A stretch of 64,000 nt of DNA from Silurus meridionalis (lineage: Eukaryota > Chordata > Actinopteri > Siluriformes > Siluridae), in contig NC_060884.1 of NCBI RefSeq assembly GCF_014805685.1, positions 14,366,856-14,430,855 on the forward strand, written 5' to 3'. Every line of letters starts with the position of its first letter. Within the stretch, counting starts at the first letter, position 1. A program made the position numbers and the translations under genes. Shown here piece after piece: positions 12,627-24,090 of the stretch. The notes under the pieces are model-generated. The model made no database searches, had not been told where the DNA came from, and saw only the letters and a program-made list of their open reading frames with translations.

Positions 12627-13534
12627 AACCGTTATTTGCTAATTGGTGGAAATGTCATAAAAAAAACTTTTTGAAATCAACTTAAATTGACTATTTTTGC
12701 CATGCCTATTCTTTGAACTCATTACATATCACAGGGTAGGTGCTCAACACCATTAGGACATAAGCAGTGCTAGGAGAAATATGATTTGTTTCTGTTTGTT
12801 TATTAGCTACTACTACTGTATGTTGATAATAGAAATTTTGAATAAAACATTTTAAACCATTGTCAACTTATTCTCATAATCTCACTTTTACTAGTAAATT
12901 TGTCACTGACTCTAAAAAAGGACAATGCTGCATTTTTCAGTAAAAAAATGTGATGGCAGGTTAGCAAAGAATTACTCATAATTAGCCATCTGCTTATGTC
13001 AGCTCTTGCCCTTAACCACAGAAGCTGGACTGACTTCTTTCTCGTTTACTCCACCTCTTTGAGCCTGTGTGTGTGTAAAACTGGATCAAGTTTTGTAGAC
13101 ATACTGCTACAATCCATCACAAGTGTAAATTGTCAGAAACAAAAAAAAGAAAAAAAAACAAGCACACATTTCAGAAGCATGAAACAATCATCTTATAAAA
13201 TGATTTCAGATATTTCATATTAAATGGTATGTTATTTGAAGGTACTGCTGGAATAAACTACCCCACTCTAAATAGAGCCTAATGATTCCACAGTCAAGAT
13301 GCCCATAACCTAAATATTGTGTATTCTTCTGAATCCATTTGCCTCTGGTTGATGTTTGTTACAGAGTGTACAAGGAAAATATATTTTTGGGGGGTATATA
13401 ATCCAGGTGCAATAATTCATCATCCATACTAGGTTTAGATGTCAGCTTTTATTTAAATACAATGTTCCAATAGACAATTTGCAGCAATTGCAGAATTTGT
13501 GTTTTTTTCCTTTTCCATTGAGCTTCATTACACT
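12627..13534. other. Gene-free AT-rich DNA
   Basis: No exon or repeat is recognised. There are small A-rich tracts near 13141-13159. The frame at 12996-13223 shows no motif. Confidence 0.5.
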
Positions 13535-13980
13535 AAAACAAAGATACAGTGTACAGTGCAGGAGCCTCCCATAACTGACAGCCCATTACCAAGCCTGCAG
13601 CAACTTGCCTTGTTTACCTTAGGCATGTAGCTTCTCTGCCACGACTGTCAATTTTCCATTTCACACTGTTTCCCATGCCTCACTCTCCCTTACCATTCGG
13701 AGCAATTTAGCACTGTCAGCCTTGATCATTAGGAACGTGGTTTGATTTGTGTAACTGACCCTTTATCGCACACTCACTAGGACCATGTGCACTTAAATAA
13801 CCCCGAAACATTGTGGGAATTGCTGGCAGTAAAAGAGCAGGGAGTGGCTTTTTGCTGGTGTGTAAGAGGGAAGATCCTCAGGTGCGGAAAGAAACTCGGT
13901 AGAGAGGAACGTGTAAATCCATGCAGTGAGTGCGTCTTGTTGCCTTATGGGATTGCATCCATCACTGGCACTTAGACTGT
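13535..13980. promoter_or_regulatory. Candidate conserved non-coding block
   Basis: High-complexity, repeat-free sequence of about 45-50% GC in an AT-rich, microsatellite-filled setting. It contains palindrome-like gtacagtgca/tgtacagtg, TTTACCTTAGG and CATTAGGAACG motifs. Two small open frames on opposite strands (13787-13975 and 13793-13984) share the same codons in antisense and match no family I know. This could be a regulatory block or simply non-repetitive spacer. Confidence 0.2.
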
Positions 13981-14062
13981 ACATATAGACCGTTTAAAAA
14001 AGGTATAAACACTGTTGGCTCAGGCAAAAATGTGTTTTACATAACCTCCTCCTTTACTCCAC

Positions 14063-14063
<1 letters not shown>

Positions 14064-14124
<61 letters not shown>
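14064..14124. repeat. (CA)n microsatellite
   Basis: About 30 uninterrupted CA units. Confidence 0.97.
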
Positions 14125-14126
<2 letters not shown>

Positions 14127-16028
14127 TTCAAAAGACCCCAGGTTTCATGTATTCCCTGTAAATCCATTAAGTGACTTAAATACTATCATTGTAGAATTCC
14201 CAATTATGAACACATTAAAAATGTGATTTGGTATTGTTTTACTAATTATGACATTATGTACTTTCTCAGCTTTGATACAGAAGCCTTTAGAGACAAGTGT
14301 TTCTCCACTATCACAAATGATGATTAAGCAAATTAGCATTGACATCATCCAGCAAGAGGTGCAAATGTCCAGTGTAGAGACCCACTGTGACCTTAATTCT
14401 CTCTCTGCTCTCTGGCTGGCCTTTAACAGCTTGTAGAAGTCTCACTGGTAAAATGAAACAGTATCATTCTCTGCAGGAGCATATTTAACATTGACAGCAG
14501 CTTAGCGACATGCATTTTAAACAGGCAGGTTTGTTTTTTTCCTGTTAAGATATATTCTCTTCCATAAGAGTGTTATGCTGATGCAATATTCTTAATCCAT
14601 CTCCAAATGTACGAGAATCAGAATATGCTTATTAATAAAAACTTCCAAACATTTTAGTAAGCTGCTCTAAATAAGGGCATCTGCAAAATGCTAAAAGATT
14701 TGAATGTAAACTGAATTTAAATATTGGTGATATAGAATCAATATAGAATTATAGAATTTGTATATGAGCTGTGAATTGAAGCAAGTCAGATGTAGATTTA
14801 TAAGACAATGATTATAACTCTGCTATCTGGAAGTACGTAGTGTAGCTAGTAGCTACAAATAAATAAATAAATAAATAAATAAATATATAAGTTGGTGTAC
14901 TCAAGGATAGAAAGATTGGAGTCTGATGAAGAGAAATCAAATCATGTTTGCATAATGTGTGTATAATTTGTTGGCTTTTTAAATTTGTCATATATTCTTA
15001 AACTAGGGGTTGAGTTCCTGTCTGCTATAGTCTGACAGCAACATGTAAAATGACTATTATTGTTATTATTTTTTTTATTATTATTATTATTGTCATTATG
15101 ATTATCATTAATGTTCTTTATATTTCTTTCAATGCTTTAAGTGTTTTAAATTGCACATGTGCATCATATTAATGTTGAGAACACTGAACTGTGTTGCTTC
15201 TATATTCTTGTCATCCTTGAAAGAAGTAAAACACTTACTCCAAATCTTAGTACTTACCAATTACTGATTCATGTCCGAACCCTACACATTTCTCAACTGT
15301 TAATCTAAAGTGCTTAAAGTGCGTAAACAGTTTGTGTAATCTGCATAATACAGATAATGCAAATAATGGCTTTTTTACTCTACACAGTAAACAATTACTA
15401 CTACAAGAACTCTGCTATATGGACTTGTGATAAATTCATGTGGATGTCCAATCCTGAAGAGCGACTGTTCATGAGACTGTTTAAAGAAGTTTCAAGAAGA
15501 GTGAAGAGTAAGACATCACTGTTCTCTGAATAGCTTTGCTTTGAGCTTGGAGGAAATTAGAAATGCGTGTGGAGTCTGGAACTCACTTGGTAAATGTCAG
15601 TTTCAGCTGGCTACTATTAGCCACAGTGCATCCCACCCTTTAGCATTTAGCTGAGCTGTAAACAGTCCTGGACATAGGCACTCCTCACAAATCCTACTAC
15701 AACGCTCCATTTCTTAGCATGAATGAGTGTGTGTGAACTAAAATGACCCACGTTTCTTAGACTAGTAAAGCTAAGTTTGACCCATGTCTTGTGCTTCATT
15801 CACACAGATAACCAAACTAAAAAAAAAGGTAACTTTTGTACAAGTCGTTAAAATTTTAAAATAAGCTTTTCACCAGTAAATTCTATTCAGTTCAAATGCT
15901 TTTAGAAAATAGAACTTGAAAATGAATGAAACTGTAAGAGCTTTTTGAACATGTCAGAGTAAAACAGAGAATATATGCAAGCCTCCGACAAACTCCGAGC
16001 ATTTCAGAACCCTGCGCCGACATACTAA

Positions 16029-16029
<1 letters not shown>
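14125..16029. other. Gene-free DNA with small repeats
   Basis: No exon is seen. It holds an (AAAT)n tract at 14857-14884, a (TTA)n tract near 15060-15092, and a short SINE-tail relic at 14650-14700 (listed separately). Confidence 0.5.
14650..14700 (+). repeat. Relic of a SINE 3' tail
   Basis: The sequence agtaagctgctctaaataag followed by gcatctgcaaaatgc resembles the common teleost tail 'gtaagtcgctctggataagrgcgtctgc' (recalled consensus). It also resembles the tail of the SINE relic near 45020 in this window. No tRNA-like head is left. Confidence 0.45.
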
Positions 16030-16099
<70 letters not shown>

Positions 16100-16112
16100 C
16101 ACACACACACAC
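16030..16112. repeat. (CA)n microsatellite
   Basis: CA array of about 83 bp with one CG interruption near 16092. Confidence 0.97.
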
Positions 16113-16293
16113 TTTTGTTTAGTTTATTAAGAAGACATGTAGATGAGCAGATTAACATCATCTGCATACATGTAAATGTGCTTGTCTCAATGATGACAGG
16201 GGTGTTGGTCAGTTTTTGTCTCCCTGCCCATCTGGTTGAAATTTGTTGTTATTCTCACGAACATTAAGAGTGCAGTACTTGTCAGCTTTCAGC

Positions 16294-16314
16294 AAAAAAA
16301 AAAAAAAAAAAAAA
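16294..16314. repeat. Poly-A run of 21
   Basis: A homopolymer of 21 A after agc. There is no recognisable retrotransposon body upstream, so it is not called a retrogene tail. Confidence 0.9.
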
Positions 16315-16979
16315 GCACAATAGCTCACTGTTTCAGTTACATCTCTAATTAATCCCAGACAAACAATAATATGCCATTATTATCTATATACTGTATAACA
16401 CACAAGAAATTATATATAAATATAAATTCTATTTTTTTAAATATGCTATTGTTATTTTATTTACATATAGGAATGATGGGATTAAACTGGAATTTACACA
16501 ATTCTTGTATTATCTAAAGTCAGAAACTTCATTTGGTTTACAGGCTTAGTCTTTCTTTCATTTACTACAGTTAAATTAGACTAAATTAGCTCAGAAATTC
16601 AGAACACAAAAAAAGCACATGCTGCCCACTAAAAAGGAAAATTGTGTTCATGATATTTTTTAAGCTATTTTATCATTCTGTAACATTATTTATAATATGT
16701 AAAATATGTATGTATGTGTGTATGTTTGTATGAATGTATTATGCAACACAATATACATATTGTATTTTTCCTTATATTTCATTCTTATTATTCTTATAAT
16801 TGCTTTGTTGTAGGAGCCCCTCAACTTGCAGCTTTCACTTATTAGACTTTTTATTCACTGTGTAAACCGTGTAAAAAAACCTAAATCTCTCCCTAAGATA
16901 ATTAGACAAGTCATAATTTAATGTGCAATATTACACAATTTATCCTTCAAGCTCTTTAAATTTTGGCAAATAGCAGTTT
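16315..16979. other. Gene-free AT-rich DNA
   Basis: It includes imperfect TATG repeats near 16700-16740. No exon, RNA gene or recognisable element is seen. Confidence 0.5.
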
Positions 16980-17389
16980 CTATAGAATCTTAAAGAATTG
17001 CTGGCCTGAGTCCTGAGTCCACAATCCTATTGGTATAAAGGAAGACAAGTTCTCACCCTTTAAAGGGGGGGTTAAATAAACAGCGTGCTTTTGTTTCACT
17101 GCTGCCGGTCCCCTAATAATCCCCACCAGAACCCCTTTAAAAGCAGCTCGCCTTTTGTAAAGGTGCACCTAAGAGAGCCACAATAATGGAGTTTAAAGAG
17201 TGTGTTTAAAGCACTTGAATGAACTGAAGGACATTGTGTTAGCAGTATGTGTGCGCATGTGTGTGAGGGTCCTGAGAGCTGTTTGATTCCCTACTGTGGG
17301 ATTAGTGAAATGCAAACGCCATAATTGCAATGATCTAATGATCCACTCTTGATGGGCTGAGCCAAGCCACTGCCCCCACCGTCACCACT
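16980..17389. promoter_or_regulatory. Candidate conserved non-coding block
   Basis: Repeat-free, higher-complexity sequence ending at a CA microsatellite. It contains ACCCCTTTAAAAGCAGCTCGCC, GTAAAGGTGCACCTAAG (an AGGTGCACCT palindrome, compatible with E-box/ZEB-type CACCT sites) and CCATAATTGCAATGATCTAATGATC (homeodomain-type cores). The only open frame (16980-17168, minus) has no family resemblance. Regulatory function is a guess from motif content. Confidence 0.22.
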
Positions 17390-17417
17390 CACACACACAC
17401 ACACACACACACACACA
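17390..17417. repeat. (CA)n microsatellite
   Basis: About 14 CA units. Confidence 0.93.
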
Positions 17418-18935
17418 AATTAAAGTTAGCTATTTGATAGAGAAATTTTGAGAGCGAATGTAAATGCATTATAGTATTTAATTATCTCTATTTTATATTC
17501 TCTTTTTCTGTCTTTTCTCTTCACACTGATAATGTTGTAATAAAGTGACTAAACAACAATATTATTATTATATTTTTAAACCACTGAACCAAAATGTATT
17601 ACAATCATTTCCTTTCAAAACATGGATGACTAAAGATAGAACTGATAGTTTTGGAACCTATATAAGCACATATGAGGTTCCAAAAAACAGGAACATATTG
17701 TTCCTGTGTGAAAACTTGCTTGGCAGGCTTCCATGACTATATTACTCTAAGCACCGCCAATTATAGGAAGGAATGTATAGGTGACACAAAAAAACACTCA
17801 TCTTTTTCGACTCTTTAATGTCTTGTCCAATTATTACTTATTCATTTTAAAGTTTATTATTGAATAAGTACTATGAATTAGTCAGTGAATACAGTGAAAC
17901 TAATAGGAAAAACTGATGCAATTACAAGAAATGAATGCCAAGAGATTTGTGAGTTTCAGGGGTTAAGTGCATAATTTTGGTTGTGAGATGCTTTTCTTAA
18001 TATAGACTATGTACAACTGTGATCTGAAAGCTCTAAAATGGTGCCAGTGTTCTCAGTCAATGAACAATAAAGTCATGTTGACATTGTTGACATTGTGCTT
18101 GCTGAGTCTGCTTAAAATGAACCACACCAGACATTACTGCTACATTCCTGTTTAGTCCCCACCGGTAATAATTCGGATAGTGCAATTTTTATATTTTTCT
18201 CTCTCTCTTGCTCTTTCTCTCTTTCTCTGTCTTTCTCCAGGTTAACGAAGCTTGGCAGGAGGCGTGTGCGCTATGCCACATTAGGAAGGTCTTTGTGAAC
18301 TGTTTGTTATAAGTCCATGTCTGTCCTTCTATCACCAGTTTTCTGATGTTTTTGTTAACAGCAGGATGTGACACTCTTCATGGCACCGAATTTGACTACA
18401 ACTGACACCTGTCACCAGCATTTACTGTGAACTGCTATTTGTTGGCATCTAAGCCACCTCCAGCATCGCTCGGTGCATAGATGGGTAAATGGAGTTCCTG
18501 CGGTGCACGTTTTTTTTTAACCATCACCCCACAAAATTAGAGCAGCCTGAGGTGGGAATGTCCGCTTTCGAGTATAGTATTTTGTGTCCTTCAAAAGCAA
18601 TGTGAACAGTGTGTGCTCACAGCCCAAGGATAAAAAAAAATAAAAAATAGGGAGAAAAAAAGGATGGAGAGAGAGAGGGAAAAAATATCTTAGACAGTTT
18701 TGAAAATTATTATATTGTTAAATTATCTTGGTCTTTGGCAATTTACCCCAAGACCTTTTCCTCATTATGTCATTTGGTTTGCGTGACTGTGTATATTACT
18801 TTTTTGTATATAACAAACTTTATTATGAACAGGTTGGTGTCCAAATCAAAATGCCACAGCACTTTTACTCCATATGATCTATGAATCTTAATAGACCTCT
18901 GTGGCTTGTACAGGGGTAAGAGAAAGCTTTGGAAA
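17418..18935. other. Gene-free DNA
   Basis: No convincing exon is seen. A CT-rich tract lies at 18197-18240 and A-rich tracts near 18630-18660. The frame at 17545-17736 has no recognisable domain. Confidence 0.5.
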
Positions 18936-19058
<123 letters not shown>

Positions 19059-19176
19059 CTTGTTTGGTTCAGGAATCATTTAACAACTTCCCCTGGAAAT
19101 TGAAAAAGGAAATAGTTTGGGGATGGATTGCAGCAGGGGGGTAAGCAGAGCCCATATGAATACCAGATGAAACGGA

Positions 19177-19252
19177 CGTGCAGCTGACAGAGAAAGAGAG
19201 AGAGGGATAGAGCGAGAGTGAGAGAGAGAGATAGAGAGAGAGAGGAGGGGGG
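19177..19252. repeat. Impure GA/GGGA tract
   Basis: Purine-rich tract with GATA and GCGA interruptions, ending in ggaggggggg. It is probably a decayed satellite of the larger GA array upstream. Confidence 0.8.
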
Positions 19253-19433
19253 GAAGAGACCTTCAGGGGGTAAGTGGTTGGGAAAAGAGTGCGAGACAGG
19301 GATGGTGGAAAGGGTGTTTATGAGGTAATTTACCAAACTCATGTTTTCAACATTTCCCCTTGACTTTATTTTTTTTTCTTTGTTATTGACTAATTACTTC
19401 CATCCCTAAGAGACATAGTGGTAAAGTGGTAAA

Positions 19434-19512
19434 ATCTCTCTCTCTCTCTCTCTCTCTCTCCCTCTCCTCACACACACACACACACACACATACACACACA
19501 CACACACATACA
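19434..19512. repeat. Compound (TC)n(CA)n microsatellite
   Basis: CT units pass into CA units with TACA interruptions. Confidence 0.95.
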
Positions 19513-19549
19513 AAACAGCTGGCATATTTGTTTTCTTAGCTACTGCCTG

Positions 19550-20000
19550 ATTTATCCATCACCCATTTTATTAATATAATTGTCGAATTCATTCACAGGT
19601 GCTTTGTATGTGACACTGCATGTGTTTACATGAACAAATGACTAAAATAGGTCATAAGGGCGGTCAAATGTAACTGTCCATTAAGCGACTTCCAGTTTTC
19701 CTTCATTCCCACGGTAAGCAGCCTAAGTAACATTGTTATTTCCTGCAGATTGAACTAAAAGATAAAGAGCAGAAAAGTAGGCACAAGCTGAAGGCTGAAG
19801 GCTGAACTCTGCATCCACATCAGATCAGAGCTGCTTTATCATCGAAAAGGGGGCCTGACTTAAATCATTTAATTACATGCTGATACGTTCTGCTCATGTG
19901 GTTGAGCCCTGTTTCCGATGTGCGTGACTGGCCATTATTGACAATGACAGTGACAGTGTTTACTGTGCCCCAGCAGAGGATAAAAAGGTGGATTCAATTT
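19550..20000. promoter_or_regulatory. Candidate conserved non-coding block
   Basis: Repeat-free sequence of balanced composition. It carries TTAAATCATTTAATTACATGC and GGCCATTATTGACAATGACAG (SOX-like ACAAT within an inverted ATTGACAAT context), plus a small tandem duplication ctgaaggctgaaggctga at 19788-19805. No open frame is credible. It could act as a distal regulatory element; the sequence alone does not prove it. Confidence 0.22.
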
Positions 20001-21354
20001 AGAATATAAAAACAAAGATCTTTAAATGTTATGTAAAGCAGGCGGGAAGATTTGAAATTGGAGCTTATATGCAAGTCAAAAACACTAAATTATGCTGTAA
20101 CTAGAAGTGAAACAATAGAGTACATTTTTGATATCGTAATCTTATAGCTTAATATGACTGTTTTTGGTATATCACAATGTCTGCTTTTGAAAAATAAACT
20201 CATCTGGAGACTAAAGGAAGAGTTCAAGAAATTAATTCATATTGTATATATGAAAACCTTATGAATATTTATTTTAATTATGAAACATGATTCTGTACAT
20301 AGATATAATAGAATGGCAACAGATTTATTACAGAGATATAATAGTAGAGCTATTCCAGATTTTCCTGTCACTAATAGTACTATATAATGGTATATTTGGG
20401 TTACTGGATCATATAATATCAGGTGCACACTAAAGAACAAAGAGATAACTATGACATTTTAGGAAAGTACTTCAGTTTAGGCTGATCTGTGGCTTTACAC
20501 AAGTGTTCTTTGGTTGCCTTTGAAGCCGCCTCTACAGTCCTGAGTCTGGCTCCACTGTGGACCATGGGGTGCCTTAACACAAAGCCAGGAGCTCAGTAGT
20601 GGTCCTAATTCTAAACAAACTAATCACTAAATATCCTAAAAGGGCTAAATCTAGCACAGAAAAACAGTACCATGGAGAAGAGAAAAAAGGGATCTATAGT
20701 CTTTGGAGGAGATCAGGAGCTGTTAATTTACCTGCTCAGGGCAAAATCAATATTTCATTGGGGTTGATTGGTATATTAAGTTCATGTTGTATGGTCAACG
20801 TGTCTTTAGTCATTTTTACTTGATAAGTTCATCAAAACTAGTACATTTTACTTGTGCATTTTAACTTGTGCATATAAAAAAATATAGTATACTTTATACA
20901 ACTTTATTTTGAAATGAATTAAGATAATTCCATCTTCTCAGTTTTTGTAGTTTATTTTCTGTGTATAAAAATGAGGTACATGTATTCCAGACTTTTTATT
21001 CGCTATTAATTTGCCACTATACAAGCTATTTACAGTGACTTATAAAAAAAAATATACATCTAGGCTTCCTTCCCTTGAACTGTATTAATTACACATACAT
21101 TAGGTGCAAAGAACAGCACACAAACGTTCAGTGGCTGAACATGGTCTATGACTCACACAAACACAGAATCTGCTTTGCATACAACTTAGTGAAGAAAAGG
21201 GCGGGGTTAGAACAGGCAGCAAAGGCACAAACAGGTAGAGGTGTGGGAGTGTGCGCGATGAGTTTACCCGTAGATCAAAGGCTCGAGGCACAGAGAAGCT
21301 GTCAGAAAATGTCACACACTCCGTTACTGTCAATTACTGGAAGGTCACCTGGAA

Positions 21355-21355
<1 letters not shown>
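20001..21355. other. Gene-free AT-rich DNA
   Basis: No exon is recognised. Frames at 20237-20440, 20599-20823 and 21075-21497 lack motifs, and the last runs through a CA array. A near-repeat of agatataatagta lies at 20302-20348. Confidence 0.45.

Positions 21356-21407
<52 letters not shown>
21356..21407. repeat. (CA)n microsatellite
   Basis: About 26 uninterrupted CA units. Confidence 0.97.
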
Positions 21408-21411
<4 letters not shown>

Positions 21412-21536
21412 AAATGTGCACAGCATACAAAGGCATACTGTTGGAATTTTTTAAGAACTTAAAAAACATGAAAGAGAAGTTAATAGTGCTTTCATGAAAC
21501 ATTATACTAGAATGCTGTCTAGTGTTTGCAAGTTAA

Positions 21537-21538
21537 TT

Positions 21539-21614
<76 letters not shown>

Positions 21615-21616
21615 TC
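21537..21616. repeat. (CTTT)n microsatellite
   Basis: About 20 CTTT units in a single register. Confidence 0.97.
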
Positions 21617-21744
21617 CATTTTATTTTAAATGATCATCACATGCCTATTCATTGACATTTATAAATCATGGTGAAATATTTTGTATAAACTTAAACGAAT
21701 GAACTTACCAGACATATAATCTAAAACCACTAGTTATGCTTGTA

Positions 21745-21868
21745 TAGAGTGTAGTGTAGTACATTTTATTTAAAAATATATTTGTATTTTTTTAGTACAT
21801 TTTATTTAAAAATAAAATGTACTAACAAAAAAAACAATTTAATAAGAAGAATTATACTCTACACTCTA
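21745..21868. repeat. AT-rich nested inverted repeat (possible small MITE)
   Basis: Outer arms tagagtgtag (21745-21754) and ctacactcta (21859-21868) are perfect reverse complements. Inside, tagtacattttatttaaaaa occurs as a direct repeat at 21757 and 21794. The second copy is immediately followed by its own reverse complement, giving a near-perfect palindrome centred near 21809. The whole 124 bp can fold back on itself. The structure suits a miniature inverted-repeat element, but no target duplication is clear. Confidence 0.5.
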
Positions 21869-21874
21869 ATCTGC

Positions 21875-21877
<3 letters not shown>

Positions 21878-21936
<59 letters not shown>
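21878..21936. repeat. (GA)n microsatellite
   Basis: About 29 AG units directly next to the inverted repeat at 21745-21868. Confidence 0.97.
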
Positions 21937-21939
<3 letters not shown>

Positions 21940-22369
21940 AGAAGATCTTCTCTGAATCCTGTAATGGGCACTCCAGTCCAGGATTAAAGCCCTAGGCAAA
22001 AGTGCTGTCAGTTTAATTTCAGGCAGTGTGACAGAACAAGCTTGAGTCCTGAAGGGTGATCCAAATTCAGGTTGAAGAGAACAGACATACACCCACAAAA
22101 GCCCACAAAAAATCTTACCGCATGTGTATTGCCACTATATTGATTATTGCCTCTGGCTTTAACACCAATTCTGAATTTGGCAGCAGAGCGGAAATCCTCA
22201 GATATAATTAATTTAGTGTAATTATATGAATAAGATAAAAGAATGCAGATGACTCAAGGATGAAATGACTGAAAGTGTCATCTCAGGTACATTTTTAAGA
22301 TGTGTGCAGCATTTAATGTAAAAGTGAAAGGTATCGCACTGGTGAAATTACATAGTCAAAATGGATACT
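21937..22369. other. Gene-free unique DNA
   Basis: No exon or repeat is recognised. Confidence 0.5.
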
Positions 22370-22540
22370 TAAATAAATAAATAAATAAATACATACATAC
22401 ATACATACATACATACATACATACATACATACAAAAAAGTTATAATATTAATAATACAATAATAATAATAAAATTATAATAATTATACATTTTTGTTATT
22501 ATTATTATTATAATTATTATTATTATTATTATTAATAAAA
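22370..22540. repeat. Compound (AAAT)n(ACAT)n array followed by AAT/ATT-rich tract
   Basis: AAAT units to about 22388 and ACAT units to 22432 are followed by irregular AATAAT and then ATTATT stretches (22446-22536). The latter are mutually complementary and can pair. Confidence 0.93.
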
Positions 22541-22989
22541 AACACATTGTAGTCTAAAATGCAGAAGATTTATTTAAGATTCATTTGTTTGTTGTTTTAT
22601 TTATATTTGTTTGTTTAAAGTAACATATCATATTTACCCATGCAAACTCTAGTAAATTAGATGTTGAGCTGTGGGGAGGCAAATGCTAAACTCTACAAAA
22701 GGATTTCATTGACATTATGAATGCATTTTATATAATACCTGCAATTTTAAAATCAGATTTTGGCACAATTATGTTATTGTATACTTAACAAATGAGTGCC
22801 CCAGGACTTTTGATTTCTTTTTATTTGTTATGTAATGAAAGAGCATCTTGGGATTCCAGAAGCAGGAAACCTATGTGTTGTTCCAAGTTTCAGAAACTTT
22901 GGAGACGACTTGTTGCAGATTATATCATTTTTACCCTCATCATCAAATCAACATACTTCATGATTGCATCTATTTACAAATGTCACATT

Positions 22990-22990
<1 letters not shown>

Positions 22991-23040
<50 letters not shown>
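22991..23040. repeat. (AAT)n microsatellite
   Basis: About 17 uninterrupted AAT units. The frame at 22792-23085 that gives poly-Asn is a by-product. Confidence 0.97.
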
Positions 23041-23042
<2 letters not shown>

Positions 23043-23111
23043 TAAAAAGTTCAGCACTAAATTTTTCTTTATGTACGGACAATGAGAAATGTGGAGATAT
23101 TTACACTTGTT

Positions 23112-23142
23112 TTATTATTATTTATTATTATTATTATTATTA

Positions 23143-23173
<31 letters not shown>

Positions 23174-23194
23174 ATTATTATTATTATTATTAAT
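23112..23194. repeat. Symmetrical (TTA)n(TG)n(TTA)n compound array
   Basis: A TTA tract, about 14 TG units, then a second TTA tract of similar length. The TG block sits inside what was probably one trinucleotide array, and the AAT array 70 bp upstream is its reverse complement. Confidence 0.95.
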
Positions 23195-23932
23195 ACTATC
23201 ATCATCGTTTGTATTATTAACTTGTTTATTTATATTTATAAATTTTATTTTAGAATTAGTAGTTAGTTGAGTATTATTGGCACTTACACATATACAGTAT
23301 AAGCAGGTGCTAGCTTTTTCCCCCTCAGCCTACTAAAAGGCTTTGAAAGCATCGTGATAATGAAATGATGCAGATGGACGGGTGTGTGTTAAACAGTAAA
23401 AGTTTCGTCACTCCCATGCGAGCATGATGGGGCATGACCTACTTATCTTATTAATTCACTTAGTCACGCATGCGCAGATGTACTCGGATGTATTTACACT
23501 ATGTATTCTGTAAAGTATGTTACTGTGTAACTGTCGATTATTGGTTAATAGCAGTATAATATACAGGACTAAGTAGAACCGTGCCAGGGGAAAACAAAAA
23601 CAACCCCCCAAATAAATAAAAAAGATCGGCCCGTTTCTCTGGATCATCCCTACTCTGTTTTGACTTTAAGAGCATTAAGATTAACTGCATCTTCTTCTTT
23701 TTTTTCTTTCTTTTTTTTTCTTTTTTTTTTTATTAAGGTATGCTTTAAAAAAATCATGAATCACTAAAGCGAGTCAGATCTTGCTGATGCTGCAGAGTGC
23801 ACGACCACGGCAGTGAGAAAGAAAGAGACATGGCGCGCCCCCTAGTGTTGAATGCTGAATAAATATCACATGATTTTTTTTCTGTGGAATTTAACTCGGT
23901 TCCCGTCATTAAGAAACAATATACACAGTTGC

Positions 23933-23935
<3 letters not shown>
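23195..23935. other. Gene-free DNA
   Basis: No exon is recognised. A T-rich tract with C interruptions lies at 23695-23733. A CpG-containing stretch near 23395-23500 (gtttcgtcactcc, gtcacgcatgcgcagatgtactcgg) is unassigned. Confidence 0.45.

Positions 23936-23974
<39 letters not shown>
23936..23974. repeat. (CA)n microsatellite
   Basis: About 19 CA units. Confidence 0.96.
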
Positions 23975-23977
<3 letters not shown>

Positions 23978-24054
23978 CACTCCCATTTTATTTCAGCAGT
24001 TATAAACCTTAAACTAAACATTACATTAATCTAATAAACATTTCTATTTCGTAT

Positions 24055-24090
24055 CAATCAATCAATCAATCAATATATCAATCAATCTAT
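24055..24090. repeat. (AATC)n tract
   Basis: About five to six imperfect AATC/ATCT units. Confidence 0.85.

Noticed and set aside
16294..16314. Poly-A tail of a processed retrogene
   Set aside because: No coding remnant or target duplication is seen upstream of the A run.
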